Source of the DNA: VBAS01 sp963773465
GTDB taxonomy: Bacteria > Bacteroidota > Bacteroidia > Chitinophagales > Chitinophagaceae
Assembly: GCA_963773465.1 (NCBI GenBank)
Contig: CAVZBF010000004.1
Span: forward strand, 744,001 to 808,000
Direction: 5' to 3'
DNA length: 64,000 nucleotides
Part shown: one piece after another, positions 48,866 to 58,019 of the stretch
Layout of the letters: each line of letters starts with the position of its first letter
Position numbering within the stretch: position 1 is the first letter of the stretch
Program-made: the position numbers and the translations under genes
Notes under the pieces: generated by a model
What the model was told of the DNA's origin: nothing
Databases searched by the model: none
The model's input: only the letters and a program-made list of their open reading frames with translations

Positions 48866-50263
48866 ATGAAAAACCTGTGTTTAATCTCCATATCCCTGCT
48901 AATCTTTTTTTATTCCTGTAAGAAAGATTCTTTTATCACAAGCCCGGATGCACAGGTCAGTATTTCTGCTGATAAAATAAAATTTGATACTGTTTTTACT
49001 ACCACCGGTTCTGTTACACAATCTTTTAAAATAATCAATGAGAATAATCAGAAACTTCGTCTTTCGTCGGTCAGACTCATGGGTGGAAATACTTCTTATT
49101 TCAAAATAAATGCGGATGGATTTACGGGACCTGAAGTTTCAAATATTGAAATTGAAGCCAACGATAGTGTATATGTTTTTGTTCCGTAAGCATCAATCAA
49201 AGCGCAGCCAATATTCCTTTTGTAATACAGGATAGCATACAGGTAAACTATAATGGTAAACCGGCAGGTAAATTTAGAAGCATGGGGACAGAATGCTCAT
49301 TTCTTCCGGGATAAAAAAATTAACTGTCGATGAAACATGGAATAATGATCTGCCTTATGTTATTCTGGGTTCGCTGATAGTTGATGCCGGCAAAACACTT
49401 ACTATCAATAAAGGCTGCCGCATCTATGTACATGCTGATGCGCCGATATTGGTGGATGGCACATTGGAAATAAATGGTGAAAAAGATACTATTGACAGGG
49501 TTTATTTCCGCGGCGACCGGCTTGATGAACCATACAAAGATTTTCCTGCAGGTTGGCCTGGTATTTTTTTCAGAGCGACAAGCAAAGACAATATATTTAA
49601 TTATGCTGTTATTAAAAATGCCTACCAGGCGGTAGCAGTAGTTGATCCGACACTAAATGCAAATCCAAAATTGGTATTGAATGAATGTATAATTGATAAT
49701 GCTTATGATGCGGCATTATTGCCGTGAATAGCAGTATAAGGGCCAGAAATTGTTTAATCAGTAATTGTGGTAAAAATGTTGTGCTTGCTAAAGGCGGCGA
49801 TTATCAATTTACACATTGCACCGTGGCGAGCTTTTCCAATAGTTATATTCCCCACCGTGACCCGGTACTTACTCGTCACCAATTATATAATTGTAAATAA
49901 TGTTCCCGTTCCGGCTGATCTTACTGCTTCATTCCGTAATTGTATTTTTTGGGGACAAGATGGAACAGTAGAAGATGAAGTGTTAGTTGATAAAAAGGGC
50001 TCCAGCATTCACTGTAAGCTTTAATGAAAATCTTTGGAAAGTTGTAAATACTCCAGCTAATATTATGTCAACCAGGAATAATCAATAATCAAAATCCGGT
50101 TTTTGATACTATCAATACCGTAAAACGACTCTATAGTTTCCGGCTAAAAGATGATTCTCCTGCAAAAAACAAAGCAACCAATGCCGGTGTTACCATCGAT
50201 TTGGATGGTAAGCCAAGACCTGTTGGGACTGCACCTGATCTAGGGTGCTATGAAAAACAATAA
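48866..50263 (+). CDS. Lipoprotein with right-handed beta-helix-like repeats (frameshifted)
   Basis: A lipoprotein of about 465 residues. The start MKNLCLISISLLIFFYSCKK gives a lipobox Cys at 18. Beta-strand-rich segments follow: DTVFTTTGSVTQSFKIINEN, then ILVDGTLEINGEKDTIDRVYF, WPGIFFRATSKDNIFNYAVIKN and NPKLVLNECIIDNAYDAALL, typical of a parallel beta-helix. It ends GKPRPVGTAPDLGCYEKQ. The frame breaks near 49187, 49293, 49725, 49850, 49975 and 50070. Enzyme activity cannot be predicted. I treat it as one gene because all pieces read in order and the C-terminal DLGCYE signature is common in Bacteroidota. Confidence 0.72.
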
Positions 50264-50370
50264 CTTGACGCCAGGGGCTTGCCGACACACAGGCCAACTT
50301 ATTTGAAATTTCATTGAAAGTTCTTTTCACTAACTTTGTTATCCTCTAAAAAAATAAGATCATGAAATGA

Positions 50371-50421
50371 GCTATAAAATTCTCGGGCTATCTTACTAAA
50401 CAGCGATGATAATTTTATAGC
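50371..50421 (+). promoter_or_regulatory. 11-bp inverted repeat upstream of glutathione peroxidase gene
   Basis: GCTATAAAATT (50371-50381) and AATTTTATAGC (50411-50421) are perfect inverted repeats separated by 29 nt, about 40 bp before the start codon. It could be a 5' leader stem or an operator. No redox-regulator consensus is recognised. Confidence 0.4.
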
Positions 50422-50462
50422 GAATTCCATTTGATCTATTTATAACAATAAAATATTCTCAA

Positions 50463-51030
50463 ATGAAAACATTTTTTCTTGCACTGATAGTTGCCGTTTC
50501 ACTTGAAGGGCCGGCTATTTATGATTTTAAAGTACCGGGACTGGATGGCAACCCAATTGATTTTTCTGCGTATAAAGGCAAAAAAATAATGATAGTGAAT
50601 ACCGCTTCCAAATGCGGTAACACTCCGCAATATGCCGAGCTGGAAAAATTATATGAAAAGTATAAAGACAAACTTGTTATCGTTGGTTTTCCCGCCAACA
50701 ATTTTGGCGAACAAGAACCGGGTTCACAATATTGAGATAAAAGAATTCTGTAAAAAGAATTACGGCGTTACATTTCCAATGGCTGAAAAAGTTTCCGTAA
50801 GAGGAGATGATATCCATCCTTTATACAAATGGCTGGTGGATCAATCAAAAGAATTGGCGAAGAGTGTGCCTGCTGATAATTCTAAAGATATAGTTTGGAA
50901 AAGATTTTTACAGGATCCTGTTAACTGGAATTTCACAAAATTCCTGGTGGATGAAAAAGGAAATTTGGTTGCTGTATTTCATAACAAGGTGAGCCCGATG
51001 AGTGAGGAAATTACAAAGTATCTTAACTAA
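50463..51030 (+). CDS. Glutathione peroxidase family protein (one frameshift)
   Basis: About 188 residues. The N terminus MKTFFLALIVAVSLEG is a probable signal peptide, so it acts in the periplasm. The peroxidase core shows IMIVNTASKCGNTPQY (catalytic Cys, not selenocysteine), IVGFPANNFGEQEPGS and WNFTKFLVDEKG with the conserved Trp/Asn. The frame breaks near 50725 after EPGS and continues NTEIKEFCKKNYGVTFPM. One base fixes it. Bacterial enzymes of this type usually use thioredoxin to reduce peroxides. A terminator follows at 51055. Confidence 0.9.
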
Positions 51031-51054
51031 TAGAAGTCCTACCGACAAAATAGA

Positions 51055-51086
51055 AAAAGCGTTCTGTTTACAGGACGCTTTTTTGT
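51055..51086 (+). terminator. Rho-independent terminator after the glutathione peroxidase gene
   Basis: AAGCGTTCTG-TTTA-CAGGACGCTT followed by TTTTGTTTTT. Confidence 0.85.
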
Positions 51087-51125
51087 TTTTACGATAAAAA
51101 TTCGTGAGCGAAAAATCAGGACATC

Positions 51126-51650
51126 ATGGTGATCCTTGCTATTATAGTTGTCTCCGGAATATTAATCTTTCTTATTGCTTTATGGCACCTGAAAAATCAC
51201 CCACATTATATTACCGAGTTCATTAACAAGAACCCAAACAGGTCATCAATTTATCTTATAAGGAACGACAGAGTTATTCTTGCCCATAATGAAAATAAAC
51301 TGATGCCGCTAGCAAGCACTGTCAAAATCATTATCGCACTAGAATATACAAACCAGGTTTCAAAAAATGCTATTTCAAAAGAGGAGGTTGTTGACTTTGC
51401 ATTAGAAAAATCCCTAAACCAAAAGCATTTTACCTCTTTTGGTATAAAAGGTGGCTCAACAGCTTTTATTGTTACTGAAGCGTTATATGTAACTGATGCC
51501 GCCGGAAATAATACAGCTCTTGCCGTTTTTTTTAATGATCTTAAAGATTGGGAAAGGATTATCATTGACTGGAATCTCTCCAAATTTGAACGTAGCGTCC
51601 TGTTTGATGAAAAGTTCAGAAATATGGTTACGGAAAAATTGTCTGATTAG
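51126..51650 (+). pseudogene. Serine hydrolase (class A beta-lactamase-like), internally deleted
   Basis: A 174-residue open frame. An N-terminal anchor (about 1-22) is followed by the SxxK motif in MPLASTVKIIIALEYTNQ, a beta-lactamase-family hallmark. The C-terminal part, from FTSFGIKGGSTAFIVTEALY onward, has a KGG-type equivalent of the KTG strand. The middle, which should hold an SDN-type motif and about 120-150 residues, is missing: EEVVDFALEKSLNQKHF runs straight into the KGG strand without a frame break. The family is normally about 300 residues. An in-frame deletion is therefore likely, leaving a non-functional remnant, although a compact derived protein cannot be excluded. Confidence 0.6.
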
Positions 51651-51787
51651 TTAATTGAAATTTTGATCGCTGGTAATTCTCCCTGCAATGGTTTGCTCAA
51701 ATGCAATTCTCAACAATCATCAACCAACAGAAGTGAACGCAACAATGGGCTGCTCCATCCAAGAAATAGCTACCCATTTTTATTCCT

Positions 51788-51821
51788 AAAAAAAGCAGGA
51801 TAACATTTTCATTACCTGCTT
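51788..51821 (-). terminator. Terminator of the T9SS protease gene
   Basis: On the minus strand AAGCAGGTAA, a 10-nt loop, TTATCCTGCTT and then TTTTTTT, 20 bp after the protease stop. Confidence 0.75.
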
Positions 51822-51841
51822 AAAAAATTTAAGAATTCAAC

Positions 51842-54010
51842 CTAGTGCAGAATGCTTACTTTATGTGAATACCAGTTTTGTCCGTCAAATATTCGTAAAG
51901 TATAGATATCACTTGGTAAATTATAAACAGGAATGGTTAGCGGGGTTGATCCTTTACCTATTATTTTCTTTAACCTTACCATTCCCATTTTATCAATTAT
52001 CTGCACTTCCACAATAACAGGTGCCTTTACTGTTTGAAGTATTCCATTATCGCGATTCGTTTCTATCTTAATGTAATCTGAGCTTGGATTTGGCGACACA
52101 CGATAAGGACTCCAGCAACCTGTGTTCAAAGACAGGTATTTCGTTGGAGACATCGGTCCTGAGCCACATGAATTATTTGCTCTGCCAATTACCCAGGGTG
52201 TACTGAAGGGCGCCGTGGACGGTGCTCTTAAGGTAAGAACATTGGTGCCCTGGCCTGATACATATGTCATTCCGCTCCATGTCCAATTATAAGTGGTTCC
52301 TGGTTCTGGAGGATAATAATACCAGGGCATGCTGAACGTTACAATTTGGTTTAAACAAGCAGTAGATGGCCATTGAGTAATATTATATTCGGAAGTAAGA
52401 TATGTTCCCAACCGAATAGTTTTATATCCAATATTATTGGAAAAACAATTTCCGCCAACCGTTGCCGTAAGCCCTAAAGAACCATTACCCGTTTTAGTTA
52501 TTGTTGCCTGATTTCCATTATAGGATGGATTTGCTATACCTGGATTTGAAATGGCCCAAACAATACTATAGCCTGCCGGAGCTCCATTTAATGTATATGT
52601 TGATTGATTTCCATTTGTACAAATTGAACTGCTGCCGCCTGTAATACTCAAGCTTAATGACCGGGGTAATAAAGATGAAACATTTGTTGTATTTGTTGTT
52701 AAAGCATTCGAACCAGATGGATCGAGCCAATTGCTTAATCTATCTCCATTGGTTCCTCCGCCGCTCCATGATAGATCAAATCGCCCCCCTACTTTTTGCG
52801 GATTTGAGCAAACCGGCAGATTCACGTCTACTATCCCATAGTGTTGACCTATGATCCTGTGATCTTGATTAAAATATGGCGCACCAGAACTACCATCCTC
52901 GGTTTCGCCAACGTCTAAATCCAGTAGCCAACAACTGGTATTATTAATAACGTGTTGAACAGGTGCCTGATCATCTACGCTTATTTTCATCACATCACCA
53001 CGGGGATGATGAATAATGGTTGTATTTTGAATGCCTGTACTTTGTCTTGACCAACCCGCAAACCTTAAACCGGAATTAGCTGCCGGTGTTTGATTGAGTT
53101 CCAGTAATGCAAAATCAGTTCCTGCGGTATTTGCTCTTAATTGGCAGCCGTTAAATTGCACGTCCTCAACCATTCCATTATTGTCAATACATGTAGTGCT
53201 CCAATATTGAAATTGAAAAACCCAGTTGCTAACATTCCCGGCCTGAAGGCAATGATTAGCAGTAAGCAGATATGGTATGTTAGTATTACATGTGTTCATC
53301 ACCAGCGCACCCGAACACGCCTCGTGTCCGTTCGCTACAATCAGGGCAACTGAATTCCGCTCTTCATTCCATGCATTGCCAACGGGACAAGCAACGTTAA
53401 AATGACAATCAGCTGCATCACCGGGATTGCCGAATTGCATACCAAACTTCTTATATCCAAAATTTATCTTTGAAATTTGAATCCTGGATCTTTTTTCGTT
53501 ACGCATTGGCTCTTTCAAAACAATGTTCAAAGAATTTCCCTGATACACTCTTGTTGCCCAGATATTACTACTATTATTCTCTGCTGATGTAATACTGTCG
53601 GTTAATTCTTTGTCTGTATAAATACTCAATATCGAATTTTCCGAAAGGAAAAAATCTCCGAACTCCAGCGATAAATTAATTGCCTCCTTTGCCATGATAT
53701 TTAAAACATATATGCTGAACCCTCCTTCATTATTTTGTGACGCATTTAAAAAAAAATCGACATCGGTAATTAATGAAACAGCAAATTTATTGTTCTTGTC
53801 ATCCTTGTTTATATTTTTAGCTTTTAAGGTCCGAAAAGTATTGGGTGGACTAAACTCAATCTTCTTAGCAATTTGCCCATGAACGGGGAATAATTGTTTA
53901 GGAATTCCTTCTCTGAAAATTTTCGTCTTTACCTGCGCACTGCCAAAATAAAAACAGGTAAGAAAATAGAATGACAAAAAAATGCAGTTAATTCTGGATA
54001 ATAGTTTCAT
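51842..54010 (-). CDS. T9SS-secreted trypsin-like (S1) serine endopeptidase
   Basis: A 722-residue secreted protease. A signal peptide (1-25) is followed by an N-terminal prodomain of about 170 residues and an S1 domain resembling lysyl endopeptidase. Catalytic residues are visible as LTANHC (His), GTDFALLEL (Asp) and EDGSSGAPYF (Ser). Next come two Ig/PKD-like domains (about 450-630) and a type IX sorting domain starting YRVSPNPSSDYIKIETN and ending SDIYTLRIFDGQNWYSHKVS. The Cys-rich catalytic part suggests disulfides. It is probably anchored at or released from the cell surface through the T9SS, consistent with gldD/gldE in this genome. It overlaps the next gene upstream by 23 bp. Confidence 0.93.
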   Translation of the reverse strand: MKLLSRINCIFLSFYFLTCFYFGSAQVKTKIFREGIPKQLFPVHGQIAKKIEFSPPNTFRTLKAKNINKDDKNNKFAVSLITDVDFFLNASQNNEGGFSIYVLNIMAKEAINLSLEFGDFFLSENSILSIYTDKELTDSITSAENNSSNIWATRVYQGNSLNIVLKEPMRNEKRSRIQISKINFGYKKFGMQFGNPGDAADCHFNVACPVGNAWNEERNSVALIVANGHEACSGALVMNTCNTNIPYLLTANHCLQAGNVSNWVFQFQYWSTTCIDNNGMVEDVQFNGCQLRANTAGTDFALLELNQTPAANSGLRFAGWSRQSTGIQNTTIIHHPRGDVMKISVDDQAPVQHVINNTSCWLLDLDVGETEDGSSGAPYFNQDHRIIGQHYGIVDVNLPVCSNPQKVGGRFDLSWSGGGTNGDRLSNWLDPSGSNALTTNTTNVSSLLPRSLSLSITGGSSSICTNGNQSTYTLNGAPAGYSIVWAISNPGIANPSYNGNQATITKTGNGSLGLTATVGGNCFSNNIGYKTIRLGTYLTSEYNITQWPSTACLNQIVTFSMPWYYYPPEPGTTYNWTWSGMTYVSGQGTNVLTLRAPSTAPFSTPWVIGRANNSCGSGPMSPTKYLSLNTGCWSPYRVSPNPSSDYIKIETNRDNGILQTVKAPVIVEVQIIDKMGMVRLKKIIGKGSTPLTIPVYNLPSDIYTLRIFDGQNWYSHKVSILH

Positions 54011-54743
54011 GGTTTTGATTTTTTGAGATTAAGAAATTAATACCAATCCCAACGCCTATTCCCCTCAGCCAACGGCTCCTGCTGTCAGCCCTATTTTCTC
54101 CCGGAAAAACATCGTCTTGTTTCCATATATCAAATACAGGTATAATTAAGGACGGTCCAATTTCAATTTTATCAGTTTTTTTAAATAACGATGCATTCAG
54201 AACAATGGAATGTCCAAAGAAAGCATTTTCTTTTCTTTTATAATTAATGCCCCCATAAGTGAGGTGATATTTTTGAGAAATTGTATAATAATTACTTAAT
54301 TCAGGGCCAATGGCTAAAACCAAATTGTGTTTAATCAAAAATTCTTTTTCCACCCCAATGTTTAATAGTACTGAACGGTAGTAATATCGGTCCGTAGTAT
54401 AATTTACGTTTATCTGACTTGGATAGTCAATCTCTCTTGATGTTCCCTTTCCAAATAATGAATTTCTGTTTTCTAAATGATTAAAGGAATAGTTATAAAA
54501 GCCAAGTCCTGCTTTTATTTTTATTTGTTGGCTAAGCGGGTATTTAAAATTCGCAACTGCGCCCCAGCTTATACCGCGCATTTTCAGGAAATCATTGCTT
54601 GGCCTTCCTCCAACGTTATAGGAGAATTCGGGATACCAGTCTGTCCGCTGGAACAATTTAAGTTCAATTTTACTAAATGACTTTTGTGAAATCACATTGT
54701 TCGATAAAATAAATACCATTAGTAGTAAAAACAATTTTTTCAT
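53988..54743 (-). CDS. Putative outer-membrane beta-barrel protein
   Basis: A 251-residue protein with a signal peptide ending NNVISQKSF. It has barrel-type strands such as FKYPLSQQIKIKAGLGFYNY, YYRSVLLNIGVEKEF and IGPSLIIPVFDIWKQDD, ending in WLRGIGVGIGINFLI. No family name. Its stop lies 23 bp inside the protease reading frame start, so the two are probably cotranscribed, protease second. A decayed copy of its C terminus lies just upstream at 54909-55085. Confidence 0.62.
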   Translation of the reverse strand: MKKLFLLLMVFILSNNVISQKSFSKIELKLFQRTDWYPEFSYNVGGRPSNDFLKMRGISWGAVANFKYPLSQQIKIKAGLGFYNYSFNHLENRNSLFGKGTSREIDYPSQINVNYTTDRYYYRSVLLNIGVEKEFLIKHNLVLAIGPELSNYYTISQKYHLTYGGINYKRKENAFFGHSIVLNASLFKKTDKIEIGPSLIIPVFDIWKQDDVFPGENRADSRSRWLRGIGVGIGINFLISKNQNHETIIQN

Positions 54744-54908
54744 AGCAGGGTATGTTATTTAACAACTGTGAGCTTAGAAAATGCACTTATTTCTCTTAGC
54801 GATACAAAACATCAGGCTTTTTGCATTTATCGTAAGTTACTAATTTCCATTTACCACTTTGTGATATTTTTTCAAATCAGAATTCTAGTAAAGAGGTTAC
54901 TCATAGCT

Positions 54909-55085
54909 TTATTTTTTGGTTATTGCATAAGCACATGTAAAACCGATACCGATTCCTCGTAGCATTTGCTCCTGCTTTCATTATTTTCCTCGTGTGGAAA
55001 AACCGTGTCTTGCTTCCAACTGCTAAAAATTGGTATTGTAACGGTGGGGCCAGGGTTAAATCAGCCGAAGCTTTTTTGCAATTGA
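54909..55085 (-). pseudogene. Decayed C-terminal fragment of an outer-membrane protein paralogue
   Basis: Read on the minus strand this gives CKKASADLTL, then in a second frame GPTVTIPIFSSWKQDTVFPH, then MLRGIGIGFTCAYAITKK and a stop at 54909. These align with FKKTDKIEIGPSLIIPVFDIWKQDDVFPG and WLRGIGVGIGINFLISKNQ of the intact gene at 53988-54743. No N-terminal part is present, two frame changes occur, and holB begins next to it. The sequences differ by about half, so it is an old paralogue remnant, not a recent duplication. Confidence 0.65.
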
Positions 55086-55135
55086 AACAATACCCTATTA
55101 GTAGTATTGTTTCAGTTAGTATCTTCGAACCGTCT

Positions 55136-56385
55136 ATGCAATTCTCAAAGATCATCAACCAGCAGGGAGTAAAACAACAGCTGGTTGAACTGATTCAGCA
55201 TAACCGTTTGAGTCATGCTTTGCTTTTCTTAAGTAAAGAAGGCAGTGGTGCTTTATCGCTTGCACTTGCATTAGCGCAGTATTTAACCTGCGAAAAAGCA
55301 AATCCCAAAAAACAATCCCGATATTTATCGGGACCAAATTCCAACGCTTCCTTATTTGAAGAAGAACGCCTGACTCCCGACTCCCGACTCCGAACTCCTG
55401 ACTCCGAACTCCTGACTGACTCCTGTGGCATATGCGCATCCTGCATCAAAGCAAATCAGCTCATTCATCCCGATATTCATTTCTCTTATCCTGTTGTTAC
55501 AAAAAAATCCGGGACACCGCCGCTGAGTGCGGATTATATAACTGAATGGAGAGAATTTGTAAAAGATCATCCTTATGGAAATGTATATGACTGGCTGCAG
55601 TTTATCGGTGCAGAAAACAAACAGGGAAATATCACCGCAAATGAATGCAATGATATTATTCACAAGCTGAGCCTCAAAAGTTTTGAAAGCGAATACAAAA
55701 TGCTCATCATGTGGATGCCGGAATACCTTGGTGCAACGAAGGAAACAAATTGCTTAAGCTGATCGAAGAACCGCCGCCCAATACCTTATTTATATTGGTA
55801 GCGGAAAATGAAACACTGATTATTGCCTACTATCGTCAGCCGCTGCCAGATGATAAAAATCCCGATGCTTGGAAACAAGCGATATTGAAAAAGCGCTGAT
55901 CGAAAGAAATAATACCGACTGCTGCAAAAGCCAGGCAAGTGGCCAGCGTACAGCGAAGGTAATTACCGGGAAGCATTGCAACTGTTGCAGCATGCAGAAG
56001 AAGACTGGCAGAGCCCTTCTTCGCGATTGGCTGAACTGCAATTATTAAAACCGGCCCAATCGCCCAAACCAAATGGGTGGAAGAGATCAGCCGGCTTGGC
56101 CGGGAAAAGCAAAAACAATTTCTTCGTTACTTTAATCATTTGCTGGAGCAAGCGATCAGGTCAAAAGTTATGGGCAGTAATGTCTACCTGCCAGATAATG
56201 AAAAGGATTTTGCCGACCGGCTGAACCGAATTGCGGATATCAGCCAGCAACAGGCTATTATCGAGGAACTGGACAAGGCCGCCTATTATATTGAGCGCAA
56301 TGCCAACGCCAAAATGCTCTTTCATGCCCTTACTATTAAGCTTTACCATATCATTCAGGACAAAATTGTATTTTTGACAACTTGA
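55136..56385 (+). CDS. holB: DNA polymerase III subunit delta' (clamp-loader, HolB; repeat insert and several frameshifts)
   Basis: A clamp-loader subunit. The start MQFSKIINQQGVKQQLVELI at 55136 is followed by LSHALLFLSKEGSGALSLAL, an altered P-loop as in delta'. The zinc part is CGICASCIKANQLIHPDIHF, followed by YKMLIMWMPEYLG and KLLKLIEEPPPNTLFIL. The C-terminal lid domain ends AYYIERNANAKMLFHALTIKL. Between CEKANPKKQ and LLTDSCGIC there are about 36 unexpected residues (55316-55424) from a TCCCGATATTTATCGGGA palindrome plus GACTCC repeats, kept in frame. The frame breaks near 55738, 55815, 55890, 56020 and 56065 spoil conserved parts and look like sequence errors. It precedes ricT. Confidence 0.82.
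55316..55333. repeat. TCCCGATATTTATCGGGA palindrome inside holB
   Basis: A perfect 18-bp inverted repeat variant of the palindrome at 12502. Translated as part of SRYLSGPN in the insert of the delta' protein. Confidence 0.7.
55370..55424 (+). repeat. GACTCCCGACTCC repeat inside holB
   Basis: Units of TGACTCCCGACTCCCGACTC and CGAACTCCTGACTCC. Translated in frame as LTPDSRLRTPDSELLTDS. Confidence 0.85.
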
Positions 56386-56483
56386 GGGTGAAGGGAATCC
56401 CGGTAGTAACCGGGAGTGAGTGGTGAGTTTGTAAAGATTTGTGAGTTTAATTATTGAGTCATCTTTCTGATCTATATTCAACT

Positions 56484-56604
56484 ATGTTGCGTCGCACTCT
56501 TCAACACCTGTACATGCATGAGCAAACATTGAAGTGCTCAACGAATGCTGAATAGTATTCTGAACGTACAAGCGAGCGTGGCAACAGACGATGATAGTAG
56601 TAAT
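56484..56604. repeat. Inverted pair of the GTACAAGAGTGCGAC repeat
   Basis: The reverse arm GTTGCGTCGCACTCTTCAAC near 56486 and the direct arm GAACGTACAAGCGAGCGTG near 56562, followed by GATGATAGTAGTAATGCAGCC. The interior contains AATGCTGAATAGTATTCTG. It lies between holB and ricT. Confidence 0.65.
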
Positions 56605-56632
56605 GCAGCCGGCCTAATAATTATCTCTCCCT

Positions 56633-56662
56633 CAATTATTAATTTTTAATTCTTAATTATTC
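56633..56662. repeat. ATTATTAATTTTTAATT-type AT-rich repeat
   Basis: CAATTATTAATTTTTAATTC followed by TTAATTATTCG, directly in front of the ricT start codon. Related to the runs at 4747 and 26741. Confidence 0.5.
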
Positions 56663-56666
56663 GTAC

Positions 56667-57934
56667 ATGGGTTGCGCTAGTTGCGGAACGCAGGTGGAAA
56701 GCCAAATGGATGTAAGAGCAATGGCGGGTGCAGTACCGGCGGGTGCAACCGCATGAACGCACATGACTGGCTGATGAATCTGCCCATGGCCGATGTGGCT
56801 GATGAGTGCAAGGTGATCGAAGTGAGTTTTAACCATGGCAGCCGGAAAGATTTTTACCGCAATACAACTTTACAGCAATTTGAAAAAGGTGACCTGATCT
56901 GCGTGGAAGGTGTAAGTGGTTTTGATCTTGGCGAAGTATCGATGACAGGTGAGATCGTTCGTTTGCAAATGAAAAAAAGGGCGTTAGAAGAAGACAACCC
57001 GGAAATGAAAAAAGTATTGCGCCGCGCCAACGACCGTGATATTGATACATGGCAGCATAATAAGAGCCGTGAAAAGAAGCATGTGATCCGCAGCCGGGCC
57101 ATTGCCAAACAACTGAAGCTGGAAATGAAAATAAGCGAGGTGGAAATGCAGGCAGACGGACGAAAAGCCACTTTCTTTTATATCGCCGATGGCCGTGTTG
57201 ATTTTCGTGAACTGATAAAAATATATGCTTCCGAGTTTAAGGTAAAGGTTGAAATGCGCCAGATCGGGGCAAGGCAGGAAAGTGCAAAAGTGGGTGGCAT
57301 TGGCAGTTGCGGCCGTGAACTTTGTTGCAGCACATGGCTTACCGATTTTAAATCGGTAAATACAACTGCTGCCCGTTACCAGAATCTTTCCATCAATCAA
57401 ACCAAACTGAGCGGCCAATGCGGACGATTGAAATGTTGTTTGAATTATGAACTGGATACTTATCTTGATGCACTGCAACATTTCCCTGAAAACTGTGATT
57501 CTATCCAGGTAGCAAAAGGCAATGCTTCTCTTATCAAAAAAGATATTTTCAAAAACCTGATGTGGTATATATTGCCTGACAGCAACAAACAATACCCGGT
57601 GACTATTGAAAGGGTAAGAAAAATAAAATCATTAAATCAGCAGGGAGTAATTCCGGAAGAACTGGAAGCTGTTGAAGTAACTTCATCAAAAATAAAAGAA
57701 GTAGAACCGGAATTTGTAGAGCTGGTTGGACAGATAAGTTTGCGTTCATTAGAAAAAGCCGATAAGAAAAGAAAACAAAAACAACAGCATAAACAAAAAC
57801 CACAACAACCACCTCCGCAACAAAGAGGCCAGCAACAAAATCCCAATCGCCAGCAAGGAAATCAACAACGCGGTCCGAATCGTCCGCCGCAACCACCTAA
57901 TCGTCCGCCACAACAACCCAGGAGAGATAAATAA
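56667..57934 (+). CDS. ricT: PSP1/RicT-family protein (frameshift near the start)
   Basis: About 420 residues. The start MGCASCGT at 56667 joins NGCKSNGGCSTGGCNRMN after a one-base break near 56690, giving the Cys-rich leader typical of Bacteroidota members. The PSP1 domain (about 40-280) shows ICVEGVSGFDLGEVSMTGEI, RQIGARQESAKVGGIGSCG, RELCCSTWLTDF and LSGQCGRLKCCLNYE, with Cys motifs for an iron-sulfur cluster. The C-terminal 75 residues are rich in Gln, Pro, Asn and Arg. In Bacillus, RicT (YaaT) works with YmcA and YlbF in RNase Y and competence control; a similar role here is inference. It follows holB in the order known for the phylum. Confidence 0.88.
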
Positions 57935-58019
57935 TTTGGAATAGTTTTAGACGCGGAAAGAAAGCAGCAGGCAGTTAGTTTCATGCCTGTAAAAAAATAT
58001 TTCTTTATAGGTTTGAATT

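Noticed and set aside
54901..55158. An 85-residue minus-strand open frame as a gene
   Set aside because: Its frame mixes with the remnant of the neighbouring outer-membrane gene and the holB leader; only the remnant homology is supported.
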